From Chloroflexota bacterium (GTDB lineage: Bacteria > Chloroflexota > UBA6077 > FW602-bin22 > JAMCYS01), in NCBI GenBank assembly GCA_023473795.1, contig JAMCYS010000105.1, positions 1 to 48,155 on the forward strand: a DNA stretch of 48,155 nucleotides, in the 5' to 3' direction. The notes beneath the pieces are model-generated. The model was not told where the DNA came from, did no database searches, and saw nothing but the letters and a program-made list of their open reading frames with translations. The position numbers and the translations under genes were made by a program. Shown piece after piece: positions 7,315-15,234 of this stretch. Numbering within the stretch: position 1 is the first letter of the stretch; each line of letters starts with the position of its first letter.

Positions 7315-7444
7315 GCGCCGTCTGCCTCCCACGATTGACCGACTGCAATCCAAGGAGCCGCACCCACGTCTGACTGAGCGGGACCTCCCGGATCGAAAAC
7401 CGAGGGGACCGTGCACTTAAACGGAATCGGGGGTTCTTAGGCAA

Positions 7445-7460
7445 ATCGGGGAAGCCCGAT
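7445..7460 (-). terminator. Short hairpin after the DUF1638 gene, possible terminator
   Basis: ATCGGG, loop CTTC, CCCGAT, then TTG on the minus strand. It is a compact 6-bp stem with a stable-type tetraloop 30 nt after the DUF1638 stop, but with almost no U-run. Confidence 0.35.
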
Positions 7461-7490
7461 GTGGTAGAAGGCGGCTGAGTCTGGGCCGTT

Positions 7491-8237
7491 TCAGTCTGAG
7501 GCTAGGCGCAGAATCTCGTCTTCCACGTACGAAGGAGCGGTCTTGCCTCCCGGCGGTACGATCAGGAACTCCCGGGGGTCCCAGTTGCCCTCTACCAGAT
7601 TGCGCGCCAAGCGCAGGTCACCCCGGCATTCGTCGTAGCGCCACTTGTACTGCTGGGCCACTTGCTTGGCTTTCTCTTTGATTTCCGCCATGTCGATCAG
7701 GCCCATTTCGACGAAGAGCGCCCGGCTGTAGTTCTTCTGCCAGCTGTGGAGCATTTCCATAAGATAGCCGGCGTTCTCCGGCCCGTACTTCTCCACGTAC
7801 TCCGCGTGAATTCGCTCGCGGGCAGCCTCTCCATCTACGCTTGTACGTTCCTTGTCTACTCCCTCGCGCTCGATCCAGCCCGGGGTGTAGTAGTAAGTGC
7901 CGGGCGTTTCCCAGAAGGTGCGGTTGTAGGCCTCGCGTGAACCCAGCAGCACGGTGATGCAGTCGTGGCCTCTGGGTATGACCAGTGGCGTGTCCCTGGC
8001 CTCGAGAAACGCGGTGCCGTTGCTGCAAAGGGCGTAACCTAAGAGTAGGTAATCGTAGCCCGCGCCCACGTTGTCATCGATGCGCTTCTGCACCTCTCGC
8101 CGCAGCTTGTCGGGGTCGTTGTGCAGGCTGCGGTGCAAGAAATCGACGTCGATGAGGTGGGGAGAATAGGCGGCGCAGACGCTCAGCTCTCGGAAAAGCA
8201 CGTTGCAGGCGATGATCTTGAACCGCTTGGGCTCCAT
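7491..8237 (-). CDS. DUF1638 domain protein
   Basis: A 248-residue protein matching DUF1638: FKIIACNVLFREL with Cys11, a central YDYLLLGYALCSNGTAFLEA (Cys71), and LVIPRGHDCITVLLGSREAY (His91, Asp92, Cys93). The conserved Cys/His set suggests metal or cofactor binding. In methanogens and some bacteria such genes lie near corrinoid methyltransferases; none is present here. It is probably cytoplasmic. ATG 8237 is the natural start, about 70 nt after a good promoter. Its biochemical function is not established and I cannot infer it from the neighbours (a VOC gene upstream on the same strand, a TPR gene downstream). Confidence 0.82.
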   Translation of the reverse strand: MEPKRFKIIACNVLFRELSVCAAYSPHLIDVDFLHRSLHNDPDKLRREVQKRIDDNVGAGYDYLLLGYALCSNGTAFLEARDTPLVIPRGHDCITVLLGSREAYNRTFWETPGTYYYTPGWIEREGVDKERTSVDGEAARERIHAEYVEKYGPENAGYLMEMLHSWQKNYSRALFVEMGLIDMAEIKEKAKQVAQQYKWRYDECRGDLRLARNLVEGNWDPREFLIVPPGGKTAPSYVEDEILRLASD

Positions 8238-8316
8238 TCCCCGGCCTTTCTAAACAACACCGGCCGAAGGGCTAGCGCCCCAGCGGCCGGCGACGATGAC
8301 TGCCTCTTCCAGGCAA

Positions 8317-8345
8317 ACTATACCATTTGGCCGGGGGGAGGTCAA
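8317..8345 (-). promoter_or_regulatory. Promoter for the DUF1638 gene
   Basis: On the minus strand: TTGACC (8345-8340), 17 nt, TATAGT (8322-8317). The leader would be about 70 nt. Confidence 0.6.
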
Positions 8346-8439
8346 GGCGAAACCGAGACCCGTCTCCTGCCCTCCGGCAGCCACAGTCGGTTGGCGGGAC
8401 GGCAGGCACGCCGCCGCGGCCAGGCGAACTGGCGAGTGG

Positions 8440-8946
8440 CTAGGGTTCGAACGGGTACCAGCGCTCCGGCGGATGACGCTGCTCGGGAATCTCTATGAAC
8501 TCGTAGATCGTGCCCACGTCGTCCGCGGTGTCGAGATAGGCGTAGCCACCATCGCCCTTGGCGCCGAAACCACGTCCGCTCTGGATCACCCTGAGTCCCG
8601 CTGCTTCCGCATCTTTGACGGCAGCCGCCAGGTTCGGCACAAAGATGCCCAGATGCTGCACGCCCTGGCCGGCAATCTTGGCGAAGTCGTTGTAGAGGTT
8701 CTCTCCGTCCAGATGCTGAATGAGTTCGAACATCAGCTCGCCCACGTTGGCCAGGGCAACGCGCATGTGGTAAGTCGCCGGTTGGCCGCGGTAGGTCGTG
8801 TCCTTCACCAACGGCGGGCCGTAGGTATAGATCTTCCAGGGACCGACGCCGAACTGAGTCCAGTAAGCCTCCATGGCCTTGTCCAGGTCCTTGACAACGA
8901 AGCCAATCTGGTTGATCTGCTTGAGCCGGTACTTGGGTTCGACCAC
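8440..8946 (-). CDS. VOC (glyoxalase/bleomycin resistance) family protein
   Basis: A 168-residue vicinal-oxygen-chelate protein with two beta-alpha-beta-beta-beta modules. Likely metal ligands are Gln13 (NQIGFVV), Glu74 (LMFELI), His98 (GVQHLGIFV) and Glu149 (TIYEFIE), a Q/E/H/E set like that of some glyoxalases and methylmalonyl-CoA epimerases. The exact substrate is unknown. GTG 8946 was chosen over the longer frame because AAGGAGG lies 6 nt upstream and homologues begin near KYRLKQINQIG. Its promoter sits directly beside repeat copy 2. Confidence 0.85.
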   Translation of the reverse strand: MVEPKYRLKQINQIGFVVKDLDKAMEAYWTQFGVGPWKIYTYGPPLVKDTTYRGQPATYHMRVALANVGELMFELIQHLDGENLYNDFAKIAGQGVQHLGIFVPNLAAAVKDAEAAGLRVIQSGRGFGAKGDGGYAYLDTADDVGTIYEFIEIPEQRHPPERWYPFEP

Positions 8947-8982
8947 TGTCGTCCTCCTTGGCGCTGGGCTAGGGTTCGCTGC

Positions 8983-9011
8983 ATGATACATCCGGACCGC
9001 CGGCCGGTCAA
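8983..9011 (-). promoter_or_regulatory. Promoter for the VOC gene
   Basis: On the minus strand: TTGACC (9011-9006), exactly 17 nt, TATCAT (8988-8983). The -35 box lies 9 nt from the end of repeat copy 2, mirroring the arrangement at copy 1. Confidence 0.65.
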
Positions 9012-9020
9012 ACGCCACCC

Positions 9021-9213
9021 TTGACATCCGTGCATAACTGGCAGGTATGGCGGTAGGGGCGGGGCTCCGTACCCGCCCGCCCGTCTAATCCCCACGCCGA
9101 GCTGGCAACTACGCCGCTACGGCGGCCGCGGCCGCCCCCTTCGCTACGCTTCGGGGACATGGCTGGCGGGCGGGCAGAGACGCCCGCCCCTACGGGATTA
9201 TGCACGAATGCCA
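9021..9213 (+). mobile_element. MITE-like repeat, copy 2 (complete)
   Basis: An element of about 190 bp without coding capacity. Imperfect terminal inverted repeats are CATCCGTGCATAA (9025-9037) and, reversed, CATTCGTGCATAA (9210-9198). Each is followed inward by GTAGGGGCGGG and a CCCGCCCGCC block, so each half can also fold. A 16-bp perfect GC palindrome sits at 9121-9136. Bases 9021-9147 are identical to the reverse complement of 1-127. The right boundary (about 9213) is inferred from the inverted repeat. It fills most of the 410-nt gap 8947-9356, between two divergent promoters. The GTAGGGG...CCCGCCC core resembles repeats common in Chloroflexota genomes. Confidence 0.75.
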
Positions 9214-9241
9214 GCCACCTGTGCCCGCAATAGCGCCGTCT

Positions 9242-9271
9242 TTGACCGGAAGGGCCGCCGATGCCTACAAT
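9242..9271 (+). promoter_or_regulatory. Promoter for the methyltransferase gene
   Basis: TTGACC (9242-9247), 18 nt, TACAAT (9266-9271). It lies 28 nt beyond the right end of repeat copy 2; the leader would be about 80 nt. Confidence 0.55.
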
Positions 9272-9356
9272 TCAGGTGGGACAGGCGCGCCCAGTTGAAT
9301 GCCGCTGCCGGGAAAGGAAACAGCCGAATCCGGGCCAGCGCCAAGGGAGGAACCAG

Positions 9357-9989
9357 TTGATACACGACCAGCGCAAGTTCGACCATCACCACAAGGATTT
9401 TCTTGACAGCGAGGAACGACATCGCCTGCTTGACGCAGAGGCGATAGTCAGATCCTTGCCACTCGCGCCGGACCAGACCGTGGGCGACGTTGGCTGCGGC
9501 ACGGGGTTCTTTACTGTGCCCCTGGCGCAGGCCTTGCCGAGGGGCAAGGTCCTTGCGTTCGACGTGCAGGAGGAGATGCTGGCGACGGCCAGAGAGCGCG
9601 TGGCGCGCCAGGGCCTCACCAACGTCGAGATACGAGCCTCCCAGGAGTTGCGATTGCCACTGCCCGATGGCCTGCTAGATGGGGCGATGGCGGCCTTCGT
9701 TCTGCACGAAACGCAAGACCTGACAGGCCTGCTCACCGAAATGCGGCGCGTGCTCAAGGCCGGAGGATGGCTCGCCGTGTTGGAATTCCAGCGGCGGCAG
9801 GGCTCGGGCGGTCCCCCGCTGGCAATCCGGCTTAGCCCAGCCGACACTCTGGCGGCGCTCGCCGCCGCAGGTTTTCGGGCGATTGCGGAGCCGCGCGAGC
9901 TGAACGAGCAGCACTACTTGGTGCTGGCTAGAGCCCAAAGCGGCGGACCGCAGGTCGCGGGCGGCGCCGGCGGGGACATATCGCTATAA
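9357..9989 (+). CDS. Class I SAM-dependent methyltransferase
   Basis: A 210-residue methyltransferase. Motif I is VGDVGCGTGFFTVPLA, with an acidic residue closing the next strand (VLAFDVQ) and post-motifs LPLPDGLLDGAMAAFVLHE and MRRVLKAGGWLAVLEF typical of the UbiE/type-11 group. The opening HHHKDFLDSEERHRLLD is usual for the branch that acts on small molecules. The substrate is unknown. TTG 9357 was chosen because AGGGAGG lies 7 nt upstream and the family N-terminus follows at once; longer in-frame starts lack a ribosome site. Confidence 0.87.
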   Translation: MIHDQRKFDHHHKDFLDSEERHRLLDAEAIVRSLPLAPDQTVGDVGCGTGFFTVPLAQALPRGKVLAFDVQEEMLATARERVARQGLTNVEIRASQELRLPLPDGLLDGAMAAFVLHETQDLTGLLTEMRRVLKAGGWLAVLEFQRRQGSGGPPLAIRLSPADTLAALAAAGFRAIAEPRELNEQHYLVLARAQSGGPQVAGGAGGDISL

Positions 9990-10141
9990 TTACTATGCAT
10001 ACCGGAGTTCCAGGTGGCGCGCGTCTGCCCCGAGCGACCGAGCGGGCAGGTTGCCGCTCTGCCCGGGCGGCTAGCTGCCTGGCCTACCCCAGCCGGCACG
10101 GTTTATGCATGGATGGCCAAGCTGACGTGGAGGAGCGGACA

Positions 10142-10666
10142 ATGCAGCAGACGGTGGCGCTGGACCCACTGCATCTGGTGGTTTGGGCAGGCATAGAGGA
10201 AGTCATCAAGGATGCCCGCCTGGCTGGTCTGATAGTGCTCGGGCGCGCTATCGCCAATGCTCTGCCAGGAGCGACGATAGAAGACAAGCTCATCGCTTTC
10301 GACGGCGGGACCGGCAATCGGGAAGTGATCCGCCGAGAGGATGGGCGCGGGCGTTTCGTGCGCGTGATTCGTGACGTGTTCACCGCGGACTGCTGCGGTC
10401 TGCCCTGGTCGCGGCACACCGCTGCCCTACTGGAACGCTACAACAACGAAGTGCCGCGCGGGGGGGCTGCAGTCCACCCGCTACATATCGTTTTGCACGA
10501 GGTCCATAGAGGCTTGGGGCAAATCATGGACATTGCCACCCGCGATCCCATCGGTGGCTTTCTCGTCTTCTCGCCGTACGGCCTGCAGCGCGCCGGCATC
10601 GGCGAAGAAGAGGCAGAGCGGTTACTTGGAGAAGGTGCGATCCTGTACTACGTGCAAGAGGAATAG
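10142..10666 (+). CDS. Hypothetical protein, 174 residues
   Basis: I do not recognise this protein. It starts at ATG 10142 with GGAGG about 8 nt upstream. It has no signal peptide or long hydrophobic segment, so is probably cytoplasmic. Notable patches are LHLVVWAGIEEVIKDARLAG, FDGGTGNREVIRRE, VFTADCCGLPW (adjacent cysteines), the conserved-looking HPLHIVLHEVHRGLGQIMD with three histidines, and IGGFLVFSPYG. The His/Glu cluster could bind metal; that is only a suggestion. It stands alone between a methyltransferase and a strong terminator. Confidence 0.68.
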   Translation: MQQTVALDPLHLVVWAGIEEVIKDARLAGLIVLGRAIANALPGATIEDKLIAFDGGTGNREVIRREDGRGRFVRVIRDVFTADCCGLPWSRHTAALLERYNNEVPRGGAAVHPLHIVLHEVHRGLGQIMDIATRDPIGGFLVFSPYGLQRAGIGEEEAERLLGEGAILYYVQEE

Positions 10667-10691
10667 CTGCTCATCCTAGATGCCGCCTCGA

Positions 10692-10724
10692 CGAAACCGC
10701 CCCGGTCTTCCCGGGGCGGTTTCG
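10692..10724 (+). terminator. Strong intrinsic terminator
   Basis: A perfect 14-bp stem (CGAAACCGCCCCGG at 10692-10705 with its complement at 10711-10724) and a 5-nt loop, followed by TTA. The A-rich 5' side also allows function on the other strand. It lies 25 nt after the stop of the 174-residue gene. Confidence 0.9.
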
Positions 10725-10773
10725 TTATGCCGTCGGCTGGCACCGCTGGGTTTCGCGGGACGAACCAATCCGC

Positions 10774-10779
10774 TACAAT
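10774..10779 (+). promoter_or_regulatory. -10 element before the CPBP gene
   Basis: TACAAT ends 9 nt before ATG 10789 and no ribosome site is present, so a transcript from here would be leaderless or nearly so. The -35 region is poor (TTTCGC at 10751-10756). Confidence 0.4.
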
Positions 10780-10788
10780 TGCCCAACG

Positions 10789-13700
10789 ATGCACTCCTTT
10801 GCTCGACGCAACGCCGTCCTCCTCCTTCTGGCGCTATTGGGCCTGCTGGGTCTGGCGACAGGGATAGTGCTGCAGGGACACAGCTTCCCCGTGGCGCAGG
10901 TCGAATTCCATTTGCTCGGTCCTGACGCGGAGAAGGCGGCCCGCGAGTATCTCCAGGCCCGTGGCTTCGACACCACTGGCTACCAGGCCGCCGTGGCCTT
11001 CGACGTGGACGATACCGCTAAGGGCTACGTGGAACGCCAGGTAGGCCTGGCGCAACTGAACCGGCTGGCCGCCGGCGACCTGAATGTCTGGCGCTGGAGA
11101 GTCCGCTTCTTCCGCGAGCTGCAGGAAGAGGAGTTCAGCGTCTACCTGTCTCCCAATGGCCGGCCCGTCGGCTTCTCGCATCAGCTGCCGGAGGCGGCAC
11201 CAGGCGGCCAGCCAGAGCAGGCCCGGGCGCTGGCCAACGCGGGGGCGTTTCTGCGCACCACGGGCCGCGACCCGGGCGACTACGCCCTCGTCACAGCCAG
11301 CGCCGAGCAGCGCCCCGCGCGCACGGACTTCATCTTCACTTGGGAGCGCAAGAACTTCCACGTCGCCGACGCCTCGTACCGGGTGGACGTCTGGACTCAG
11401 GGCGACGACATCGGTGGCTACTTCGAGTACCTGAAAGTGCCGGAGGCCTGGCAACGGGCGGAGGCAATGGAGGCCAACCGTGGGGGCCTGCTGGCCAACC
11501 TGGGCTGGACGCTCACCTACGGTCTGGGTCTGTTGATGGCCCTGGTTGGCCTCTGGCGGTTGCGTTCCGGGCGCGTGCACTGGCGCTTCGCCCTCTCCCT
11601 GGCGGGCGTTATGGTGGTCATTGCCGTCGCCGTGGCCATCAACTCGTTCCCGCTGGTGCTCATCGACTACCCGACCACCTCCAGCATGTCAGCTTACCTG
11701 CTTGGTCGCTTGCAGTCTCAGTTGCTAAGCCTTCTGCCCACCGGAATGGCAGTGGTACTCGCGGGAGTTGCCGGCGACTGGCTGTACAGCCAGGTATTAG
11801 CGCGTCGGCTGGCGCCGCATCTGCTGTTTAGTCGACGTGGCCTGCGTTCGCGCGAGTTTGTCACCGCCGTGTTGGCCGGCTACGCCGTGGCAGGCATCTG
11901 GCTCGGTTACGTCACCGGGTTCTACACCGTGGTCTCCTCCTGGTTCCACGCCTGGTCGCCCGCGGAGCTCCCCTATCGCGACGTTATGACCACCCTGCTG
12001 CCGGCGCTGTATCCGCTCACGGTCGGCTTCGGTGCCGCCGTCAGCGAGGAATTCGCCTTCCGCCTCTTCGCCGTCCCGCTCTTGCTCTGGCTTGCCAGAC
12101 GGTACGTCGTGCGGAGCGCCTGGGCCCGGCGCTCGGCGGCCGGGCGCGTGGTCAGTGCATTGGCGGTGCTGGGGGCGATAGTGGTGCCCGCGTTCGTCTG
12201 GGGCTCGCTGCACTCCACCTACCCGCAGCAGCCTTTCTTCATCCGGGCGGTGGAGGTCGGTATTATCGGCTGCCTCGAGGCGCTGCTGATGTTCCGCTTC
12301 GGCATCCTGGCGACCGTCACTGCCCACTACACCTACAACGCCTGCGTCATCGGCGGTCTCTTTCTGCTCTCGCCCGACTGGTACCTGCGCGGCTCGGCGC
12401 TGTTCGTGGTCTTGCTGCCACTAGCAGTGCTGCTGCCTGCCGCGGCCCAGCGACGGGCCCGGCGGCCCCTGTACGAGAACTCCGAGCTGGCGGAGGCGCC
12501 GGTCGAAACCACGCCGGTTCCCTTCGCCCAGTCCAGCCGGACGCCGGGCCGGGTGCTATGGCTGCCAGGCCGCCGTCAACTACGTGAACTGGCGGTGCTG
12601 GGGGCCGTCTGCGCGGCGTTGGCTTTGGCCTGGCAGGTGCCTCGACTCGGTGACGGACTGCGTACCGACTTGGACGCATCGCAAGCGGCGGCGGCGGCCG
12701 ACTCGTCCTTGCGCCAGTTGGGGCTAGACCCCGGGCAGTGGGACTCGGCGACTAGTTTTGGCGATTGGAGTGTGGGCAATCAGACGGCCTATCTGTTGCG
12801 CCGCTTGGGCACGACGGAGACGAATCGCTTTCTGCAGAACGATCTGCCGAGCTACCTCTGGCAGACACGCTACTTTCGTCCCGAACAGAAAGAGGAGATC
12901 TCCGTGCGTTTCGATCAGCTTGGCCGCCTGCAAGGCCTCGAGCACACGCTGGCCGAGGACGCTCCCGGCGCCCATCTCAGCCAGCAGCAGGCCCTCGCGC
13001 TGGCCGAGGCTTTCGCTCACGGTCAGGGCAAGGACCAGGCGCTACGCGGGGAGCTGGTCACCGCCGCCAGCCTCGAGCGTCCCGCGCGGACGGATTATAG
13101 TTTCGAGTGGGAGACGAGAGACCCGCGTCTGGGCGAGGCCACCCTCCGTTTGCGCATCACCATAGCAGGAGATCAGATTGGCAGCTATGGCACTTACCTC
13201 AAGGTGCCAGAGGCCTTCAACCGTGCCCTCGCCAGCCGCAGCGCCGCGGACCAGGCGCTCGACCTGCTGCGGCAGGGGCTGCAGCTGGCGGTGTTCTTCG
13301 GCGCCTTGGCCCTCTTCGCCCTGCGCTATCGTAGGGGCCAGATCGACCCGCGCTTCGCCGCCGCCAGCGCAGGCCTGATGGCCGGCCTCTCCCTGCTGGG
13401 AACGCTCAATGGCCTACCCACGTTCTGGACCGGCTATTGGACGACCGTCGACGCGCCGGGCTACATCGGCTGGCGTCTGGTTTGGCTAGTACAGGGGATC
13501 GGCGGTAATTTCGTCTGGTATCTGGTCCTCTTTGGCGTTGGCGAGTCACTTTTCCGAGAGTTGTTCCCCGACGCCCTGCCGGTGGGCCAGCAGCTATGCG
13601 GACTGTTGAACGACGGGCGGCCCGCTTTGGCCAAGGGTCTGTCAGCACTGGCGATGGCGCCGGCGCTGTGGTTACTGCTCGCCGCCTACCGCTGGGCTAG

Positions 13701-14217
13701 GGAGGCCTATGCCGCCCAGTCCCTCGTGGCCGAGGCGACCGTGCCAGCCGGACTGCTCAACACGTTCGCCCCGGCCCTGGAGGTGGCTCGCGCCAACCTC
13801 TCGTTCTCCCTTTGGGTCGTGCTTGGGGCCCTGCCGACTACCCTCTGGCTCTACCGGCGCCTGCAGCGGCGCTGGGCCGTGGCCCTCGTCTGGGTCTTTG
13901 TGCTCACCCTGTTCTACGGTGGCCGGCCGGAGGAGTGGCGCATGTGGTTGGTGGAGGGCGCTCGCTGGCTGCTGTTCGTCGGCCTAGTCTACCTCGCCGC
14001 GCGGAGGTATCTGGGGGAGAATCTGGGAGGCTACGTCCTGGCACTCTATACACTCCTGGCGGGACGCGATGCTTTGTCCCTCCTGCAACAGGATCAGCGG
14101 TGGTACTGGCTCAATGGCACTATTGCCTTAGCCCTGGCATTGGCGCCGGGACTGCTGCTCATCCTGGTTTCGTTTGTTCGCCAGATGGCGACCCGACGAA
14201 CGGCCGGTGTGACCTAG
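10789..14217 (+). CDS. Large CPBP-family membrane protein with internal tandem duplication
   Basis: A 1142-residue multi-pass membrane protein, far longer than usual CPBP (Abi/CAAX prenyl protease-like) proteins of 200-300 residues. Each half has an N-terminal helix, a soluble domain and a membrane block. The soluble domains are clear repeats: RPARTDF (Arg175) and YLKVPEA in the first, RPARTDY (Arg764) and YLKVPEA in the second, 589 residues apart. The first membrane block has the CPBP site: Glu420-Glu421 in VSEEFAFRLF, His475 in WGSLHST and His513 in TAHYTYNA. The second keeps only VGESLFRELF (Glu919, Ser920) and lacks the histidines, so it is probably inactive. It may be an intramembrane protease; the substrate is unknown. 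It begins at ATG 10789 without a ribosome site. Confidence 0.85.
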   Translation: MHSFARRNAVLLLLALLGLLGLATGIVLQGHSFPVAQVEFHLLGPDAEKAAREYLQARGFDTTGYQAAVAFDVDDTAKGYVERQVGLAQLNRLAAGDLNVWRWRVRFFRELQEEEFSVYLSPNGRPVGFSHQLPEAAPGGQPEQARALANAGAFLRTTGRDPGDYALVTASAEQRPARTDFIFTWERKNFHVADASYRVDVWTQGDDIGGYFEYLKVPEAWQRAEAMEANRGGLLANLGWTLTYGLGLLMALVGLWRLRSGRVHWRFALSLAGVMVVIAVAVAINSFPLVLIDYPTTSSMSAYLLGRLQSQLLSLLPTGMAVVLAGVAGDWLYSQVLARRLAPHLLFSRRGLRSREFVTAVLAGYAVAGIWLGYVTGFYTVVSSWFHAWSPAELPYRDVMTTLLPALYPLTVGFGAAVSEEFAFRLFAVPLLLWLARRYVVRSAWARRSAAGRVVSALAVLGAIVVPAFVWGSLHSTYPQQPFFIRAVEVGIIGCLEALLMFRFGILATVTAHYTYNACVIGGLFLLSPDWYLRGSALFVVLLPLAVLLPAAAQRRARRPLYENSELAEAPVETTPVPFAQSSRTPGRVLWLPGRRQLRELAVLGAVCAALALAWQVPRLGDGLRTDLDASQAAAAADSSLRQLGLDPGQWDSATSFGDWSVGNQTAYLLRRLGTTETNRFLQNDLPSYLWQTRYFRPEQKEEISVRFDQLGRLQGLEHTLAEDAPGAHLSQQQALALAEAFAHGQGKDQALRGELVTAASLERPARTDYSFEWETRDPRLGEATLRLRITIAGDQIGSYGTYLKVPEAFNRALASRSAADQALDLLRQGLQLAVFFGALALFALRYRRGQIDPRFAAASAGLMAGLSLLGTLNGLPTFWTGYWTTVDAPGYIGWRLVWLVQGIGGNFVWYLVLFGVGESLFRELFPDALPVGQQLCGLLNDGRPALAKGLSALAMAPALWLLLAAYRWAREAYAAQSLVAEATVPAGLLNTFAPALEVARANLSFSLWVVLGALPTTLWLYRRLQRRWAVALVWVFVLTLFYGGRPEEWRMWLVEGARWLLFVGLVYLAARRYLGENLGGYVLALYTLLAGRDALSLLQQDQRWYWLNGTIALALALAPGLLLILVSFVRQMATRRTAGVT

Positions 14218-14246
14218 CGGACGCGCGGTCCGTCGACTTTGCGCCG

Positions 14247-14275
14247 TTGCATCGCTGCCGCGGAGTCACTATGCT
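14247..14275 (+). promoter_or_regulatory. Possible promoter for the frameshifted acetyltransferase gene
   Basis: TTGCAT (14247-14252), 17 nt, TATGCT (14270-14275). It ends 6 nt before ATG 14282, which has no ribosome site. Confidence 0.4.
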
Positions 14276-14281
14276 TGAGAC

Positions 14282-15176
14282 ATGGAAGAACAAGAGAGCG
14301 AAGTGACTGTGCGCCCGGCGCGGCCCGCGGACCGCGCGGCGGTGCTTGCCTTTTGCGTTGACACCTTCTCCTGGGGAGACTACATCCCCGAGGTGTGGGA
14401 TCAGTGGCTGGCTGATCCCAACGGTCAGCTGCTGATTGCCGAGGTAAGCGGCGTGCCGGTTGGCCTGCAGCACGTGGCCTTCTTGACGCCCGGCGAGGGC
14501 TGGCTGCAGGGCCTGCGCGTTGACCCTGCCGTGCGCCGCCGGGGGGGTGGCGAACGCCCTCTTGGAAGCAGGCCTGGCGGTCGCCGAGCAGCAGGGCGCG
14601 ACGGCGGTGCGACTCTTCACGGCCTCTGACAACCAGGCCACGCAAAGAATGTTAGCCAGCGCCGAATTCCGTCAGGTCGCTGCTTTCACTCACCTGGTGG
14701 CTGACGCCGAGGCTGGGGTCGGCCCTTCACCGGAACGGGCGGTCGCGGCGGAAATCGGGGCTCTGTGGGCTCTAGTGCAGGACAGCCAGTCCTACCGCCT
14801 GGCGGAGGGTCTGTATTGCCTGGGCTGGCGCTGCGCGCACCTGACCGAGGAGAGGCTGAGACGCCTTGTGATCGAGGGCGAGGTCTCGGTGTTGCGTCAG
14901 CAGGGAAAGCCGGTAGCCGCCGCTGTCACCCTGCCCGCCGTGCATAGCTGCGAAGCCGACCTCTGGGTGGCCGGAGTGTACGGCGACCACCAATCGGTGT
15001 CCCACCTCTCCCGGCTGCTGCGCGCCCGCTCGGCCGGCCTGGGGTGGAAATCCGTTTCCCTGCTCTCGCCGGACGTACCGGAGGTTGTGGCGCCACTGCT
15101 GACCGCCGGTTTTCACCGGGACCACGAGGAAGCGCCCGCGATGCTGCTCTACGAGAAGGAGCTTCACCCGTCATAA
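14282..15176 (+). pseudogene. GNAT acetyltransferase gene interrupted by a one-base frameshift in a G run
   Basis: Two frames together encode a 297-residue protein with a GNAT domain followed by a second GNAT-like half. The first frame runs to 14629 and reads sensibly to LQGLRVDPAVRRRG; the family-type continuation VANALLEAGLAVAEQQGA is in the next frame, open to 15176. The break is at seven Gs (14541-14547); removing one G joins the frames perfectly. Acetyl-CoA binding would be at RRRGVAN. A real mutation, phase variation at the G run, slippage during expression or an assembly error could each explain it. Homologues act on amines or aminoglycoside-like substrates, but the substrate here is unknown. 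Confidence 0.8.
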
Positions 15177-15234
15177 ATGGCGGTTGCGCTTGCGGTAGTT
15201 GTTGGCGGGAGTCAGTGGAGAGTCGGCGCCGGGG

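Noticed and set aside
7220-7490. Possible riboswitch or small RNA in the 271-nt gap
   Set aside because: I compared it with cobalamin, SAM and TPP type motifs and saw none; only a short hairpin and a weak promoter are supported.
9995-10141. Upstream extension of the 174-residue protein from ATG 9995
   Set aside because: The extra 49 residues are Arg/Gly/Ala-rich without a ribosome site; ATG 10142 has a good GGAGG.
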